DNA from: Rotaria socialis
Lineage: Eukaryota; Rotifera; Eurotatoria; Philodinida; Philodinidae
DNA: 64,000 nucleotides
Direction of reading: 5' to 3'
Assembly (NCBI GenBank): GCA_905331475.1
Contig: CAJNYU010000551.1
Span: 30,782 to 94,781 of the forward strand
Shown here in pieces: positions 12,441-23,399 of this stretch; within the stretch, counting starts at the first letter, position 1, and each line of letters opens with the position of its first letter. Both the position numbers and the translations under genes were made by a program. Under the pieces are notes generated by a model that saw only the letters and a list, made by a program, of their open reading frames with translations, had not been told where the DNA came from and ran no database searches.

Positions 12441-13310
12441 TTTTGTTTTAAGCGGATGCGGTAGCTTCTTATTACAATTCATCGCGTCGCAGTAGTTTTT
12501 TTCTTGGTTAGCACCGTGGCACAGCAGCGGCAGATCTTCAGTCACGATGAGCATCTCTGTCTTATAATTCAAATGCAGCTGAGGACTAACAAGTAGAAAA
12601 TATATCTTCAATTTTACATGGAGATATTATCTACATTTGCCCAGAGATTTTTAAAAAGAACAAATAAGACTTATATATGTAAATATAACATGTTACACAG
12701 GTCACTTTACACTTGGCACTGCATACATTTCACAGCGATTTACATTATTCATTACCTCTACAAATCATAGTTTACTTACAAAAGAAATAAAAAACATCCA
12801 ATACACCGTAAACAATACGTTATAAATGACAGATTATAATAATAGTAAATAATCTTGGAACATGTGCAATGTGAAGTGACTTTTACAACACTCGGTAGTA
12901 GAATGAAGTATATAATGATCATTCTAGATAGATTCATGATAATGAACAAGTCCCGTTCTTCTCACGGTAGTTTGAGAGAATTAGGACAATGAAGATGTGA
13001 AAGTTGCCGATGCACAACATTTATTGAATATTTGGAAGGAAAACGTTTTCAGATATGCCCATGAATCGTTTTCTTTTTGAAATAATGACATCATCTCGAA
13101 GACATTTTTCCTACTGTTTCAGAATCCGTTCCCAAGATTTTTGTCTTCTAAATTCCATCTTTGTACACTAAAATCCATAGTCGAACTATTATCTGTGCAT
13201 CGCATTGCGTATTACTCCATCATTCAAATTTCCACTTTATACACAACATGAAAGTAGACATCAATCGTTGCTCAAGAATTTTCACACGAAGATCATCTTT
13301 TATGCTTTAG

Positions 13311-13873
13311 TTGTTCATTTCTTTCATTCTTCTTGCAAGATATATCATTTCCAGAGATGACTACAGAACGGAACATGCGCCTATTTTTCTCTTTCAGCAA
13401 GACAGAATAGAGCGCACAAACGAGTTCTGCCTCATTATATGTTTTCTATCTATTGTCATTGGTTGCACTGAATACGTACTATCAGTTGGAAGTATTACTA
13501 CTCAAATAACAAATAATATTAACCTAGACATTGTTAGAACTTCTTGGTGGTGAGATTTACTCTACGAAAAAGATGAACTAATCTTGATCTAGAACAATTA
13601 GAAAACAATCTATGGGTACAATCCATGCAAAATGATAACGTTTCTTTTAAAAGCATGCTTGTCAACTCTTTTCTGCATTATACTCGTATATTTACAACAG
13701 TTATGTTATTGATGCACCTCCTCTCATTCATTGTTTTGCTATTTAGTACCATTCATAGTGGGAACAAAATGTGGACGATGGCGGAACTCGTTGTTTTTAT
13801 CGGCATGTTTCAAATACATTGCTTCAATAATTTGTGTGCTTGGCAAAAAAAATTCCTAATTATTAAAAGTTAA
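13311..13873 (+). pseudogene. Possible remnant of a multi-pass membrane protein
   Basis: Two neighbouring open frames (13311-13553 and 13625-13873) encode hydrophobic helices (CLIICFLSIVIGCTEYVL; FTTVMLLMHLLSFIVLLF) and non-random-looking flanks such as LDIVRTSWW. The 70 bp between them contains gtgaga and ctag motifs, but I found no splice pair that keeps phase, so a frameshift or missing exon is needed to join them. I do not recognise the family. It could also be chance AT-rich sequence, which tends to encode hydrophobic stretches. Confidence 0.25.
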
Positions 13874-14944
13874 TCAATATTCAAGAACAGATTTGTGATA
13901 TTTGAAAAAATTACAAAAACCAAAAAACAGGATCTAGTAAAGATGCATTTTACTCTACAATATGTCGATGTTTGTATCAAAGTTAAGACAACAGGAACAT
14001 CTGATTATATTGCGAAGATTTATTTCTCAGTCAAATCTTCGAGCTTTGTGTACACGTGTCAGTATCTGATTTCATCCCTGGAAACACGAACTAGCTTTCA
14101 CATTCGCGTTCCTAGGAACCCGGGATCCATACTACTCTAAAAAAATAGATATTTGCAAAAAACAACCAAGATAGACTTCCCAGCATTCGAAAGTCAACTT
14201 GGGTTTCCAAAAGGACACCTTTTCTTTTTTTGTTTCGTCTGACGCAAAAGTGTACAAGTATATATAAATGTGTGAGCGTGTTCTCAAGTACATAAAAAAC
14301 ATTGTAGAATTCATTTGTAGTTGTGCTCTTAAAGAATAAAATTCCGAGAAATAGAAATACTGACACCCCTAGCTTTGACCACTGTTCGGAAGACCGACAG
14401 AGATATTGCGAAATAAATCTTTATCCTATCGTAAGAAGTTCCTATCAAAGTGATTCTTTAATCATTTATGGAAACTTTCTATTTAGCTTTGTCCATCTGA
14501 GGAAAGGTCATTGATGGGAAGCTACGTAGTTGACTGATAAAAATTTGCTTAAAAGAAGTAGAGTGAAAGTTTTTTCTTGCAAATTCGCTTTATTTCACTT
14601 TTCTAGAGGACGCTATTATTGATGTGTTTAATATAGCTGATTCGCTTAGAACATAATAGTACACACCATTCCGATCGTCGGACTACGATGACTCATCGAA
14701 GCAATGTCGACTGTATGTACACATGGTAGAGATTCTAGTGGTCCCGTTATCATGATGTATTATACATAAAAGTAATCGTTTGTTATGCACCTGATAAATT
14801 CTTTACATTTATTTATATTTTATTTCAGTAATCTAGTCATTCTACATTAAATAGTTTAATACTAATCGAATCTCATGATGATTTATCACAATTATTGTAT
14901 GTATCTATTTACTTTTGGCATTAAATAATGGAAAATAAATACGA

Positions 14945-17384
14945 ATGGTAATTCATTTAGATGGAATTTTGTCTAGTTTAATCATATTTACTTTTATACA
15001 GTAAGGAATCTGATTTTATAGGTTATTCTTTTCTTATAATTAGTATTATTTTTTAATTGATCTAGTATTTTTCAAGTTATCAATGGCGAAGAAAATCGAA
15101 TTTCATCTTTAGAAAAACGAATCCAAGAATTAGAAGCTAGGTAAATAATTAATTGAGCAATAGAGTTACGAAAACTACTTGATCTATATCTAATCTTAGA
15201 CAACAACAATATCCGGAAGTAACATTCCTGACATATAAGGATCGTAAACGCATTCTTGTACGTATAGAGTTGTCTTTTTTTTTATTGATGTAGACGTTTT
15301 TTTGTTCTTAGGTTACCGGTGGAGCTGGGTATGCACAAACATTTATTCCAATATTGAGTTTTTTCTTTTGTAATAAATAGTTTTGTCGGTTCACATCTGA
15401 TTGATCGTTTAATGCTTGAAGGACATGAAGTGATTGTAGCTGATAATTTTTTTACTGGTCGTAAACGTAATATTGAACATTGGATTGGTCATGAAAATTT
15501 CGAATTAATCAATCATGATATTGTCAATCCACTTTATATTGAAGGTAAAAATTAATCAGCATAAAAATTTCTTTTCTAAACAAATAGTCTTCCTCTAGTC
15601 GATCAAATTTATCATTTGGCATCACCCGCTTCACCGTTACATTACATGTATAATCCAGTAAAAACAATTAAAGTTAATACAATGGGTACTATTAATATGT
15701 TAGGTAAATAGAATAACGTGTTTTTTACTTGTTGTTAGAAATTCATGATAATTCATGTTGACTATTCAATCAGGTTTGGCACGTCGTGTTCGTGCTCGTC
15801 TATTGTTTGCTTCAACAAGTGAAGTCTATGGTGATCCAGAAGCTCATCCACAAAAAGAAACATATTTTGGTAATGTAAATCCATTTGGGCCAAGATCTTG
15901 TTATGATGAATCTAAACGAGTTGCAGAAGCAACGTGTTATGCATATGCTAAACAGGTTATAGTGATTATTTAAAATCAATGAAAAAATATATTGTTGAGT
16001 TTGTAGGAAGGAATTAATATTCGTATTGCTCGAATATTTAATACATATGGTCCTCGAATGCATATGAACGATGGACGTGTTGTTAGTAATTTTATTCTTC
16101 AAGCACTTCAGAATGAACCTATTACGGTTAAAAATTCTATTTTGTTTTCTCGATTAGTTATAAGGAAAGTGTTTTTTTTCTTATGTAGGTTTATGGTCAT
16201 GGTAAACAAACACGTTCATTTCAATATGTCAGCGATCTTGTTGATGGCCTTATTTCTCTAATGAATAGTAATTATTCAATGCCAATGAATTTGGGTAACC
16301 CAGATGAATATACAATTGAACAATTTGCTTTTAAAATCAAAGATCTTGTTGGTAAGTTAAATGAAAGGGCATTCTATCCGCGTCAGATTTTTGCACATGT
16401 TAAAGTTTTCCACTTACTCTTGTCTTATTTAAAAGAATTTCAATCTATGTATATAGCATATATTGCCAGGATGATCTTGAACATTGTTAGGTTTTTGCTT
16501 CTGCTTTAATTACGAGACATGTGAAGGCATAGTAGTAAATTGTTTTTCTGTAAGGTAACCTGAATAATTAAAAACAAAAATATTGAAGCCAATACTATCT
16601 AAACCAAGGGGAAACAAACTGATTTCTTGATTTCCATGATTTCTTATGATTTCCAGTGATTTCTATGGCTGGAAATCAGTTTTTATATGATCGTTGCAAC
16701 CCAGTAAAAATCCTTGGAAACGTTCAGGCATGTTGAAAAATGATGAGAAATCAACAATGGTCCCTGAAAACATTGCACATTCTGAAAAATCAAAGGAGAT
16801 TAGTAAAAATCATCAGTGATCAATAGAAATCAATATTTTTTTCAGTATATAGTTCGAGAATTTCTGTGATTTAAATTTATTTACATTCGTTTCTTGTAAT
16901 TTTTAACAACTGAGTCGTTATTCACATCTTTAAAGTATGATGATTTCCGATGATTTCTAGTGATTTCCAATGATTTCTAGTGATCTATATGCCTGGAAAT
17001 CAGTTTGTTCCCCCTTGATCTAAATTGGTTGGCTGAGTTCCGAATGCGAATCGTTTATCTTAATTTTTTCAGGATCAAAAGCTCCAATAGTATACAAAGA
17101 TCCAGTTGTTGATGATCCAAAACAACGACGACCTGATATAACATTAGCAAAATCTTGGCTTAATTGGGAGCCAAAAGTAAGTCTCCCGTTGAAACATAGG
17201 AATGAATCATCTTATTGGACTTCTTTAGGTTTTAATAAATGATGGTCTCAATAAAACAATCGCATATTTTCGCAATGAACTTCTTGTTAAACATCATAGC
17301 GAACGTAATGTATTCTTTCCCAATGAATGGCTTCATACATCGGATGTTCCTAGAACATCAACAGCAAAAAACATCGAACTTTAA
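14945..17384 (+). CDS. UXS1: UDP-glucuronate decarboxylase (UDP-xylose synthase)
   Basis: Eleven exons (14945-15000, 15066-15140, 15200-15257, 15312-15328, 15381-15544, 15599-15703, 15774-15955, 16007-16126, 16189-16351, 17073-17176, 17229-17384) give 399 aa. The enzyme converts UDP-glucuronic acid to UDP-xylose using bound NAD+, supplying xylose for proteoglycan linkers in the Golgi. The N-terminus is a short signal-anchor ([13 protein letters not shown]) and a coiled coil, as in the human type II membrane enzyme. The Rossmann motif VTGGAGFVGSHL, the [12 protein letters not shown] segment, the catalytic Ser of STSEVYGDP, the YDESK motif (YxxxK) and the [17 protein letters not shown] segment are all present. 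Exon 4 is a 17-bp microexon that encodes most of the glycine-rich NAD loop. The tenth intron (16352-17072) is enlarged by a hAT-like MITE. The start was chosen as the ATG whose exon joins in phase to the coiled coil. Confidence 0.95.
15312..15328 (+). other. 17-bp microexon in UXS1
   Basis: gttaccggtggagctgg, flanked by ttcttag and gtatgc, encodes VTGGAG and one split codon. Skipping it would remove the NAD-binding glycine loop and shift the frame. Introns on both sides are about 50 bp. Confidence 0.9.
16605..17017. mobile_element. hAT-like MITE in a UXS1 intron
   Basis: A 413-bp element whose ends are inverted: caaggggaaacaaactgatt on the left and the reverse complement of a near-identical caagggggaacaaactgatt on the right. 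It is flanked by 8-bp direct repeats matching at 7 of 8 bases (atctaaac at 16597-16604; atctaaat at 17018-17025). An 8-bp duplication and CAAGGGG-type termini fit the hAT superfamily. The interior is built from repeated tgatttc/gaaatca units, several in each subterminal region, and has no open frame, so the element is non-autonomous. Confidence 0.8.
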
Positions 17385-17491
17385 TTTTTTTTTCTATTTT
17401 TTATACTGCGATTTTTAATTTTACAATAGAAGAAGATCTATCGAATCTTTTGTAGATAGTGGAAAGGCAATCCTTTTTTTACTTTAATTTT

Positions 17492-17506
17492 AGCTTTAAG
17501 AGAACA
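17492..17506 (+). promoter_or_regulatory. Acceptor-like site just before PTRHD1
   Basis: A T-rich run ending tttaattttag (AG at 17492-17493) lies 13 nt before the PTRHD1 ATG and about 109 nt after the UXS1 stop. It could be a spliced-leader acceptor or the end of a 5' UTR intron. It is the main reason for preferring the ATG at 17507 over the in-frame ATG at 17459. Confidence 0.35.
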
Positions 17507-17878
17507 ATGTCAGCGTCAGTTAACGTTATTGTACAATATATTTTATTAAGACGTGATCTTAAAAAAATGAAGAACTATAATGATGGCGCTATTATTGCTC
17601 AAGCATGTCATGCATCAAGTGCTATTATATATAAAACAATAAATGACGATTTAACTAAATCATACTTGAACGATTTAGACCGAATGCATAAAGTTGTTTT
17701 AGGCATAGATGGAAATGAAAATGAATTAAACGAATTAAGTAATTTACTTAAACAAAATTCAATCGAACATTATTTATGGATGGAACAACCAGAAAATATT
17801 CCAACAGCGATTGCTGTTAAACCGTATTACAAGAAAGATGTTGAACATTTTTTTTCAAAATATAAATTATATCGATAA
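17507..17878 (+). CDS. PTRHD1: PTRHD1, peptidyl-tRNA hydrolase-like (PTH2 fold) protein
   Basis: A single exon encoding 123 aa from MSASVNVIVQYILLRRDL. Family landmarks are QYILLRRDL, GAIIAQACHA, MHKVVLG, HYLWMEQPENIPTAIAV and a C-terminal Tyr-Lys-Leu-Tyr-Arg. PTRHD1 is related to the bacterial/archaeal-type peptidyl-tRNA hydrolase Pth2; the cellular substrate in animals is not settled. An in-frame upstream ATG at 17459 would add a 16-residue Phe-rich stretch (MERQSFFYFNF...) that looks like translated intron or UTR. The gene lies 122 bp downstream of the UXS1 stop on the same strand. Confidence 0.93.
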   Translation: MSASVNVIVQYILLRRDLKKMKNYNDGAIIAQACHASSAIIYKTINDDLTKSYLNDLDRMHKVVLGIDGNENELNELSNLLKQNSIEHYLWMEQPENIPTAIAVKPYYKKDVEHFFSKYKLYR

Positions 17879-20041
17879 ATTTTATATTATTAAACATAAC
17901 GTAATAATATGATTTTCATTTTTATCTGATTTATTCAATTGTTTCAGATAATTTATATACGACATTAAATTTATTGATCTTGATAATTCATTACATTAAC
18001 AAGTCAACGAAGCTGTTCAATCCTGTATGACGATTACGAATTAAAACAATGCCCTTGTTCCAAAGTCTACCCTAGAAAATTGATTGTCTGGTTTCTTTCA
18101 ACCAAAATGTTGAATACTCTTTATGTAGGATATTGATTTATATTTACTGTACGGATGAAACCAGATATCGATAATTTATTTCCAAGTACTAAGATTGCTC
18201 TTTCAATGAAATAAACAAAAACAACTGGTTAGTATCACATTGCGTTACTACTATGTATAGATTTGAACAAAATAATAATTTCTTTTTCTATTGAGGATTC
18301 TATCATCGATCAGTCTACTTGTAGAAACGTTCGATTATGTCTATTGATCTTTTTCTATTTTGTAACAATAAATAAATCGATTTTTAATTATCATAAATCA
18401 AGCGGAAGTCTGTTGATAAGTAATTATTCAATTTTAAATGAACTCGAACATTAATTGTTTTTCTTTCAAAATAAAATAGATCGAGAACGAGTTTTGATTA
18501 TGATTTTTATTCGAACGATTTGCTCGGTGTGGAATTATTTCTTTTCTACGAAGATAGAAATAGAAGGTTATTGAATGTCTCCAATTCTTTCAGTACTAGT
18601 AAATGATATGTGCATAAGAACTGTTTCATGGACATGTCCTCTATCCTGTTACTTAGTTTGATATACTACAGAAAGAGTAGTAGGAAATCAATAAGTATAT
18701 AATGATTTACGACCATTCTTCATAGAGATTATATATATATATATGTATATACGCCTCCCTCTGTGGAATAATTACCAGGAATCGACAGAATGACGATTGA
18801 TTGAAGAAGGGAAAGATTACAAATCGCTCGGCGGGATTGAATGTTGACATTTTGCCTACTCTAAATTGTGACGGGAGTGTTCATACTACTACTACTACTA
18901 CTGTATTGTCAAGATCATAATTTACCAACTAAATAACTTGATTACAACAAAGAATGTGCATATAAATAGCGTGCCAATGCCAATATCTACTCGAGAGACA
19001 GAATATGAACCGAAATGAGCACAAAAAAAAACACACAGTTATGCAATCAAACGACGAACTCATTTTACTTTTCCCCCTCTATTGTTAAATGTTACATCGC
19101 TGAACAAACATTCGAATTTGTTCATTTGAACGAACACCAACAGGTAGTGTACATGGTGCTTGACGGAATCAATTAACGCATTTAGCAGCAGTAGAATCGA
19201 AAAATAGTTTCTTCTCAGTAAAATGATAAGCACAAACATCAACAGTTGTTATAAGCCTTCGCTTTCGTTATTTTTCTCTAAATACATGATTGACTATTAC
19301 AAAAGAATGTAATGCAATAATTACGAGAGAACAAAAATAATTAGACAAAGTTCAAAGTTTTATCATTATCCAACAACGACAAATGATATTGTTGCATTTG
19401 TCCGGCAAGGAACAGAAGCTTTATAATAATACATAATTCTCCTCTGGCATATTATGCTGAGTAAAATATGATAGACATAGTCAATAGAAGCAAAACAAAA
19501 AACGAGAACATTTGCGTCGTATTTCCTCATTTTTATCTTCTTTTACCTGTCCCAAATGCATTCGCCTAGAGTATTCTCTAATCATCGACATCTTTTTTTT
19601 TCCTCCTTCTTCTTTTTCTACTCTAGATATCAATGTTTGATCTTCTCTCTTTGCATTCGATGAGGGGTCAATGGCATCTGTTCTCTCATAAATCATCAGA
19701 GACCGACGCCGGAGTTACGACGACCAAGATGATGATAATGATGACAAGGCCATAGAGGCATATATGCCAACAACTATCACTTCAAGCTTGGAAGTAATAC
19801 ATATATATATATATACATTACATATCAATAGTCAAGGTACATGAACGAGAAGCATTGGGCATACTGCCGAGTAAATCAATGTTGATCACTCTATACATAA
19901 TATACGAGTTGACAGTTCTTCTTTCCTCTCTTTTCTTTCTTTCTTTTTCTATTCTCTCATATACATCCAGAAGATAGCTTGTGTTTTTTTGGTACAAAGA
20001 CCGATTCATTCGATTTGTTTAGAAAGTCGATAGAAAGACGC
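17879..20041. other. Spacer upstream of the Ras gene
   Basis: No coding sequence recognised. A (TAC)n-like run occurs near 18884-18901 and TA tracts near 18729-18744 and 19800-19815. A pyrimidine-rich block (about 19916-19955) ending in atccag at 19971 precedes the Ras first exon and could be core promoter or a 5' UTR splice acceptor. Confidence 0.5.
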
Positions 20042-21125
20042 ATGCCACGAAATCATAAAAGGTCCTCCGGAAATGGTCATGTGAATGCGGCAACGAAAAA
20101 AACCAAAGACAAGCCAACATACAAAATTATTGTATTAGGTAGTGGTGGCGTCGGCAAAGTAAGATTCATTTTTTTTGTTATTGTGGTTCTGTTACGATTG
20201 TGCATGTTTGAGATTCGTATTCTATAACAATAGTTCGACCGCCCGAGAAAGAAAAAGATTAAGTTACTCTAAAGATTTGTAGTATTGTTTTCTTTGCCTA
20301 CTTATTCTATATCAAACGAAACAAATTTAAATAGTATTCTAAAGAATAGTTAAATCCAAACTTAAGTATGAGGGTATTATTCTATTGACATAGACATGAT
20401 GTTATTAGTAATATTATAATTGATTCCTCAATCATGCTGTGTTCATAGCATTATCTGACATTTTTCACTTGTCATGAACTGAACTTTTGTAAACATAATC
20501 ATTATAAGAAATAATACATCTGTCAATCTTTCATCGTAATCTTCAATCAGATTTAATATCGATTGTATATTTATGTTTCTTTTAGTCTGCAATAACTATA
20601 CAATTTGTGAAATCATTTTTTTTCTCCGACTATGATCCAACTATTGAAGATTCTTATGTAAAACAATGTTTAATTGATAATCAAATCGCTCAATTAGAAA
20701 TACTTGATTCAGCAGGACAAGAAGAATTTAAACCTATGCGTGATCAATATGTACGTGTTGGCGAAGGATTTTTACTTGTTTTCTCTTTGACGGATCGTCG
20801 TTCATTGGATGAGTGTTATAAATTACATCGTGATATATTACGCATTAAAGATACCGATAATGTACCAATGTTACTAATTGGAAATAAATTAGATATATGT
20901 CAAACGGGTATGGATGCTCATGCTCGTGCGGCAGCCGCTTCCATGCGTATACCTTATTTTGAAACATCAGCTCGTACCCGTCATAATATTGATGAGATAT
21001 TCATTGAACTTGTACGATTAATAAGAAGAAATAAATGTCAGTATCAAACAAATAATAATATGTCATCGTCAAAAAAGAAGAAACAAGAAAACAATGCTAA
21101 ATGTTGTACTTGTACGATTTTGTAA
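20042..21125 (+). CDS. R-Ras/M-Ras-type small GTPase
   Basis: Two exons, 20042-20158 and 20586-21125, encoding 218 aa. After a basic N-terminal extension of about 27 residues, as in R-Ras proteins, come the P-loop GSGGVGKS, switch I YDPTIEDSY, switch II DSAGQEEF, the guanine-specificity motif NKLD, and TSAR where most Ras proteins have SAK. GEGFLLVFSLTDR resembles R-Ras2/TC21 most. The tail has a polylysine run and ends in CTIL: a CAAX box with terminal Leu, predicting geranylgeranylation, with extra nearby cysteines that could be palmitoylated. The protein should act as a membrane-bound GTP switch. An in-frame ATG at 19979 would add 21 residues; I prefer 20042 because the upstream part looks like UTR. 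R-Ras versus M-Ras orthology is unresolved. Confidence 0.9.
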
Positions 21126-21470
21126 TTCTTAGTTTTTCTTTTGATACATATATATATATATAAATGAGAGAATGTTTTATTATTATATTTATGTTATGTT
21201 TGGTCAGATTCGATACACTTGGGAGTGTTGGTGCTGACTTTTTGTTTTGTTCTTTGTGTTGTTTTATGGTTTATTTACAATAATAATGATAATAGACTTT
21301 TAGATTTAAAACGAATATATCAAGTAACATTTTAGTATTTGATAAATGAGTGTCAGTAGTATTTGCAATCTTTTATTTTATTTGTTGTTGAATACAAAAT
21401 TGAAACTTTCTGCATTACCTACGTAATGTTTTGTTTTTTTTTGTCTAAAAAAGTATTTATTCGATTTCAG

Positions 21471-22951
21471 AATAATAGAATGGAAGCAAGCACGTCAACG
21501 TAGTCAACGTTTGGATAAAATTATTTCAGAAACTGGAACAAAAAAGAAACCGGTTAAAACTAAAAACTTAGAAGAAAAACTCGTTAACAGCGAAGAACAA
21601 ACGATTAAAATTGAAAAACAAGAAACGAAACCAGTCAAAATTGAAAAAGTAGAAGAAAAAAATTCTCTGTTACGACGATATGCTGCTCAACTTGTTCCTA
21701 CGGCTGGCATGAAAATTGGTTGTACAAGTCTATGTACAGCGAATCACGTGTTTCGTTTAGCTCAATATACGAATGAAAAATGTCTCGAAGTTACTGGACA
21801 AAATTACTTATGTTTACAAAAATTCTTGAATACAATGTTCAACATGGATTTTATTTTGTTTCGTATATCATCTCAAACAGTACCATTCAATATGTACAGT
21901 CGATTGGGCAAATCATTTTTCATCAACATTGCGTCGTATAGGTCAATATATTAAAGATAACGATTTTCGGACTGGTATGCACCCTGATCAATTTTGTTTA
22001 ATTGATGCTAAAGATGAAAAAATTATTAATCGAAGTATTGCTGAACTTGATTATCATTGTCGACTGCTGGATGAAGTGGATTATAGATGCAAGTGCTAAA
22101 ATACAAATTCATGTTGGTGGTGTATAGGATGATAAAAACGTTAGTCGTCTGAATGATTTCTACTCGAAAACGACGAGAGACGATTTTTTTACTACCGAAA
22201 ATATTTCGATTTCTTATGCAAAAGTAGAACAATAAAAGTCTCGGTATGTCTTCAAAAGCTATTACATCTATACAAGAATTTGACATTTTTTAAAGGGCAA
22301 ATAAAACATAGTCTGCTTTATCGGCTCTAATCTTTCAGTAGAGAATAAATCTAAAGCAATGTCTTTTCTTTTGCTATTTGGCATCGATGGGTTGATTTAT
22401 TGAAAAATATAAAACAAAATTAAGTGATTCTGTTCGTCAACGTCTTGTTATTGAAAATGATGATCGATTATTTTCTGTTGAAGATTGTCTTTAAATACAC
22501 GAGCATACAAGTATACCTTGATAATCTTTGCCATGCTTGTTTAAATAATGGTGAAACAATGATTGACGCTATGAAAAAATATTTTGCTACATGGCCAAAA
22601 GGTCAACGTCCATTGATCGGCTGTGCTACACAACAAACAGGAAAACGGCTAGGCGCTCACACGGAGCATATCGATGAAAAACATTTTGAATTATGTACAC
22701 GTGAAACACGAGATCTCAAATTTGATATTATGTTAGAAATAAAAGATAACGAACAAAGTGCTATTATAGCCGTACCCTATACAGCTCGAGAACGTGTTCG
22801 TAGCCAACCAGTTGATATAGATCCAGGAAACTATCGTTATATTTATGAAAATGCACAACATTTACAAAATGAAGCCAATGAACGAAAACGAAAACGTGCC
22901 GAAAAAAAGAAATTACCGATGCTGATGACGACGAAGAAAATTGTAAACTAA
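21471..22951 (+). pseudogene. uvdE: Decayed UvdE-type UV damage endonuclease
   Basis: UvdE is a TIM-barrel, metal-dependent endonuclease that nicks 5' of UV photoproducts and starts an alternative excision repair. Readable pieces, in order, are a Lys/Glu-rich N-terminal segment, MKIGCTSLCTANHVFRLAQY, ILEYNVQHGFYF (shifted frame), FRISSQTVPF, RRIGQYIKDND and GMHPDQFCLID (shifted again), [49 protein letters not shown] and FDIMLEIKDNEQS. Lesions are frame changes near 21820, 21860, 21917 (a T run), 22077 and 22514, in-frame stops TAG at 22125 and TAA at 22492, and about 250 bp of unrelated sequence at 22137-22390. The 22424-22951 frame remains open to a basic tail. Upstream exons were not found. 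The family is typical of bacteria and fungi, so horizontal origin is likely but not shown here. Some homopolymer shifts could be read errors; the stops and the insertion argue for real decay. Confidence 0.85.
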
Positions 22952-23364
22952 AGCCAGCAAAAAAAGTCAAAACATCAAAGAAATGAAATGATTTTAAATC
23001 TCAATATCAATTTATTCTTGTTTGCATATACTTGCAGTCTTTCGTAAATCATTGTCTCTTTTATTATTGTTACGTAAAAAAATACTCATTTGTTCAAGAC
23101 TATAGATCTCTTGTGTCTGTGTTATCCATATTTTTTTGTTCCAAATAAATAATAATAATAGAAATGAAAAATAAAACCGCTATATTGACTCTTCCTAATC
23201 AATACAATCAAACATATTAGATAAATAGCTTCTTTATTTAATAGTATTATTTCTGTTAGTTATTATGTCAATTACATAGAACAAAAATATCATACGGAGA
23301 AAGAAAGAAATCGTGATAGATAGATATATAGATAGATTACTTGTACGGACCTCCATCTATGAAC

Positions 23365-23399
<35 letters not shown>
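23365..23399. repeat. (AAGT)n microsatellite
   Basis: About nine tandem copies of the tetranucleotide, visible directly. Confidence 0.95.

Larger units (their letters stand above)
10540..14944. other. Spacer with decayed repeats, no firm gene
   Basis: A 4.4-kb stretch between calaxin and UXS1. It holds a pair of diverged inverted repeats (11622-11700 and 12360-12440) and two open frames rich in hydrophobic residues at 13311-13873. Around 11040-11160 a plus-strand frame (QISSEFNMLMASLTKQMTF and onward) looks coding in composition but ends in a stop with no matching exon. Old mobile-element or gene debris is the simplest reading. Confidence 0.45.

Noticed and set aside
17459-17506. Upstream ATG of PTRHD1
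   Set aside because: The extra residues are Phe-rich and lie over an acceptor-like T tract; the family begins near MSASVNVIVQY.
19979-20041. Longer N-terminus for the Ras gene
   Set aside because: It is possible, but the R-Ras-like extension is already complete from 20042 and the upstream codons follow a pyrimidine block ending in ag.
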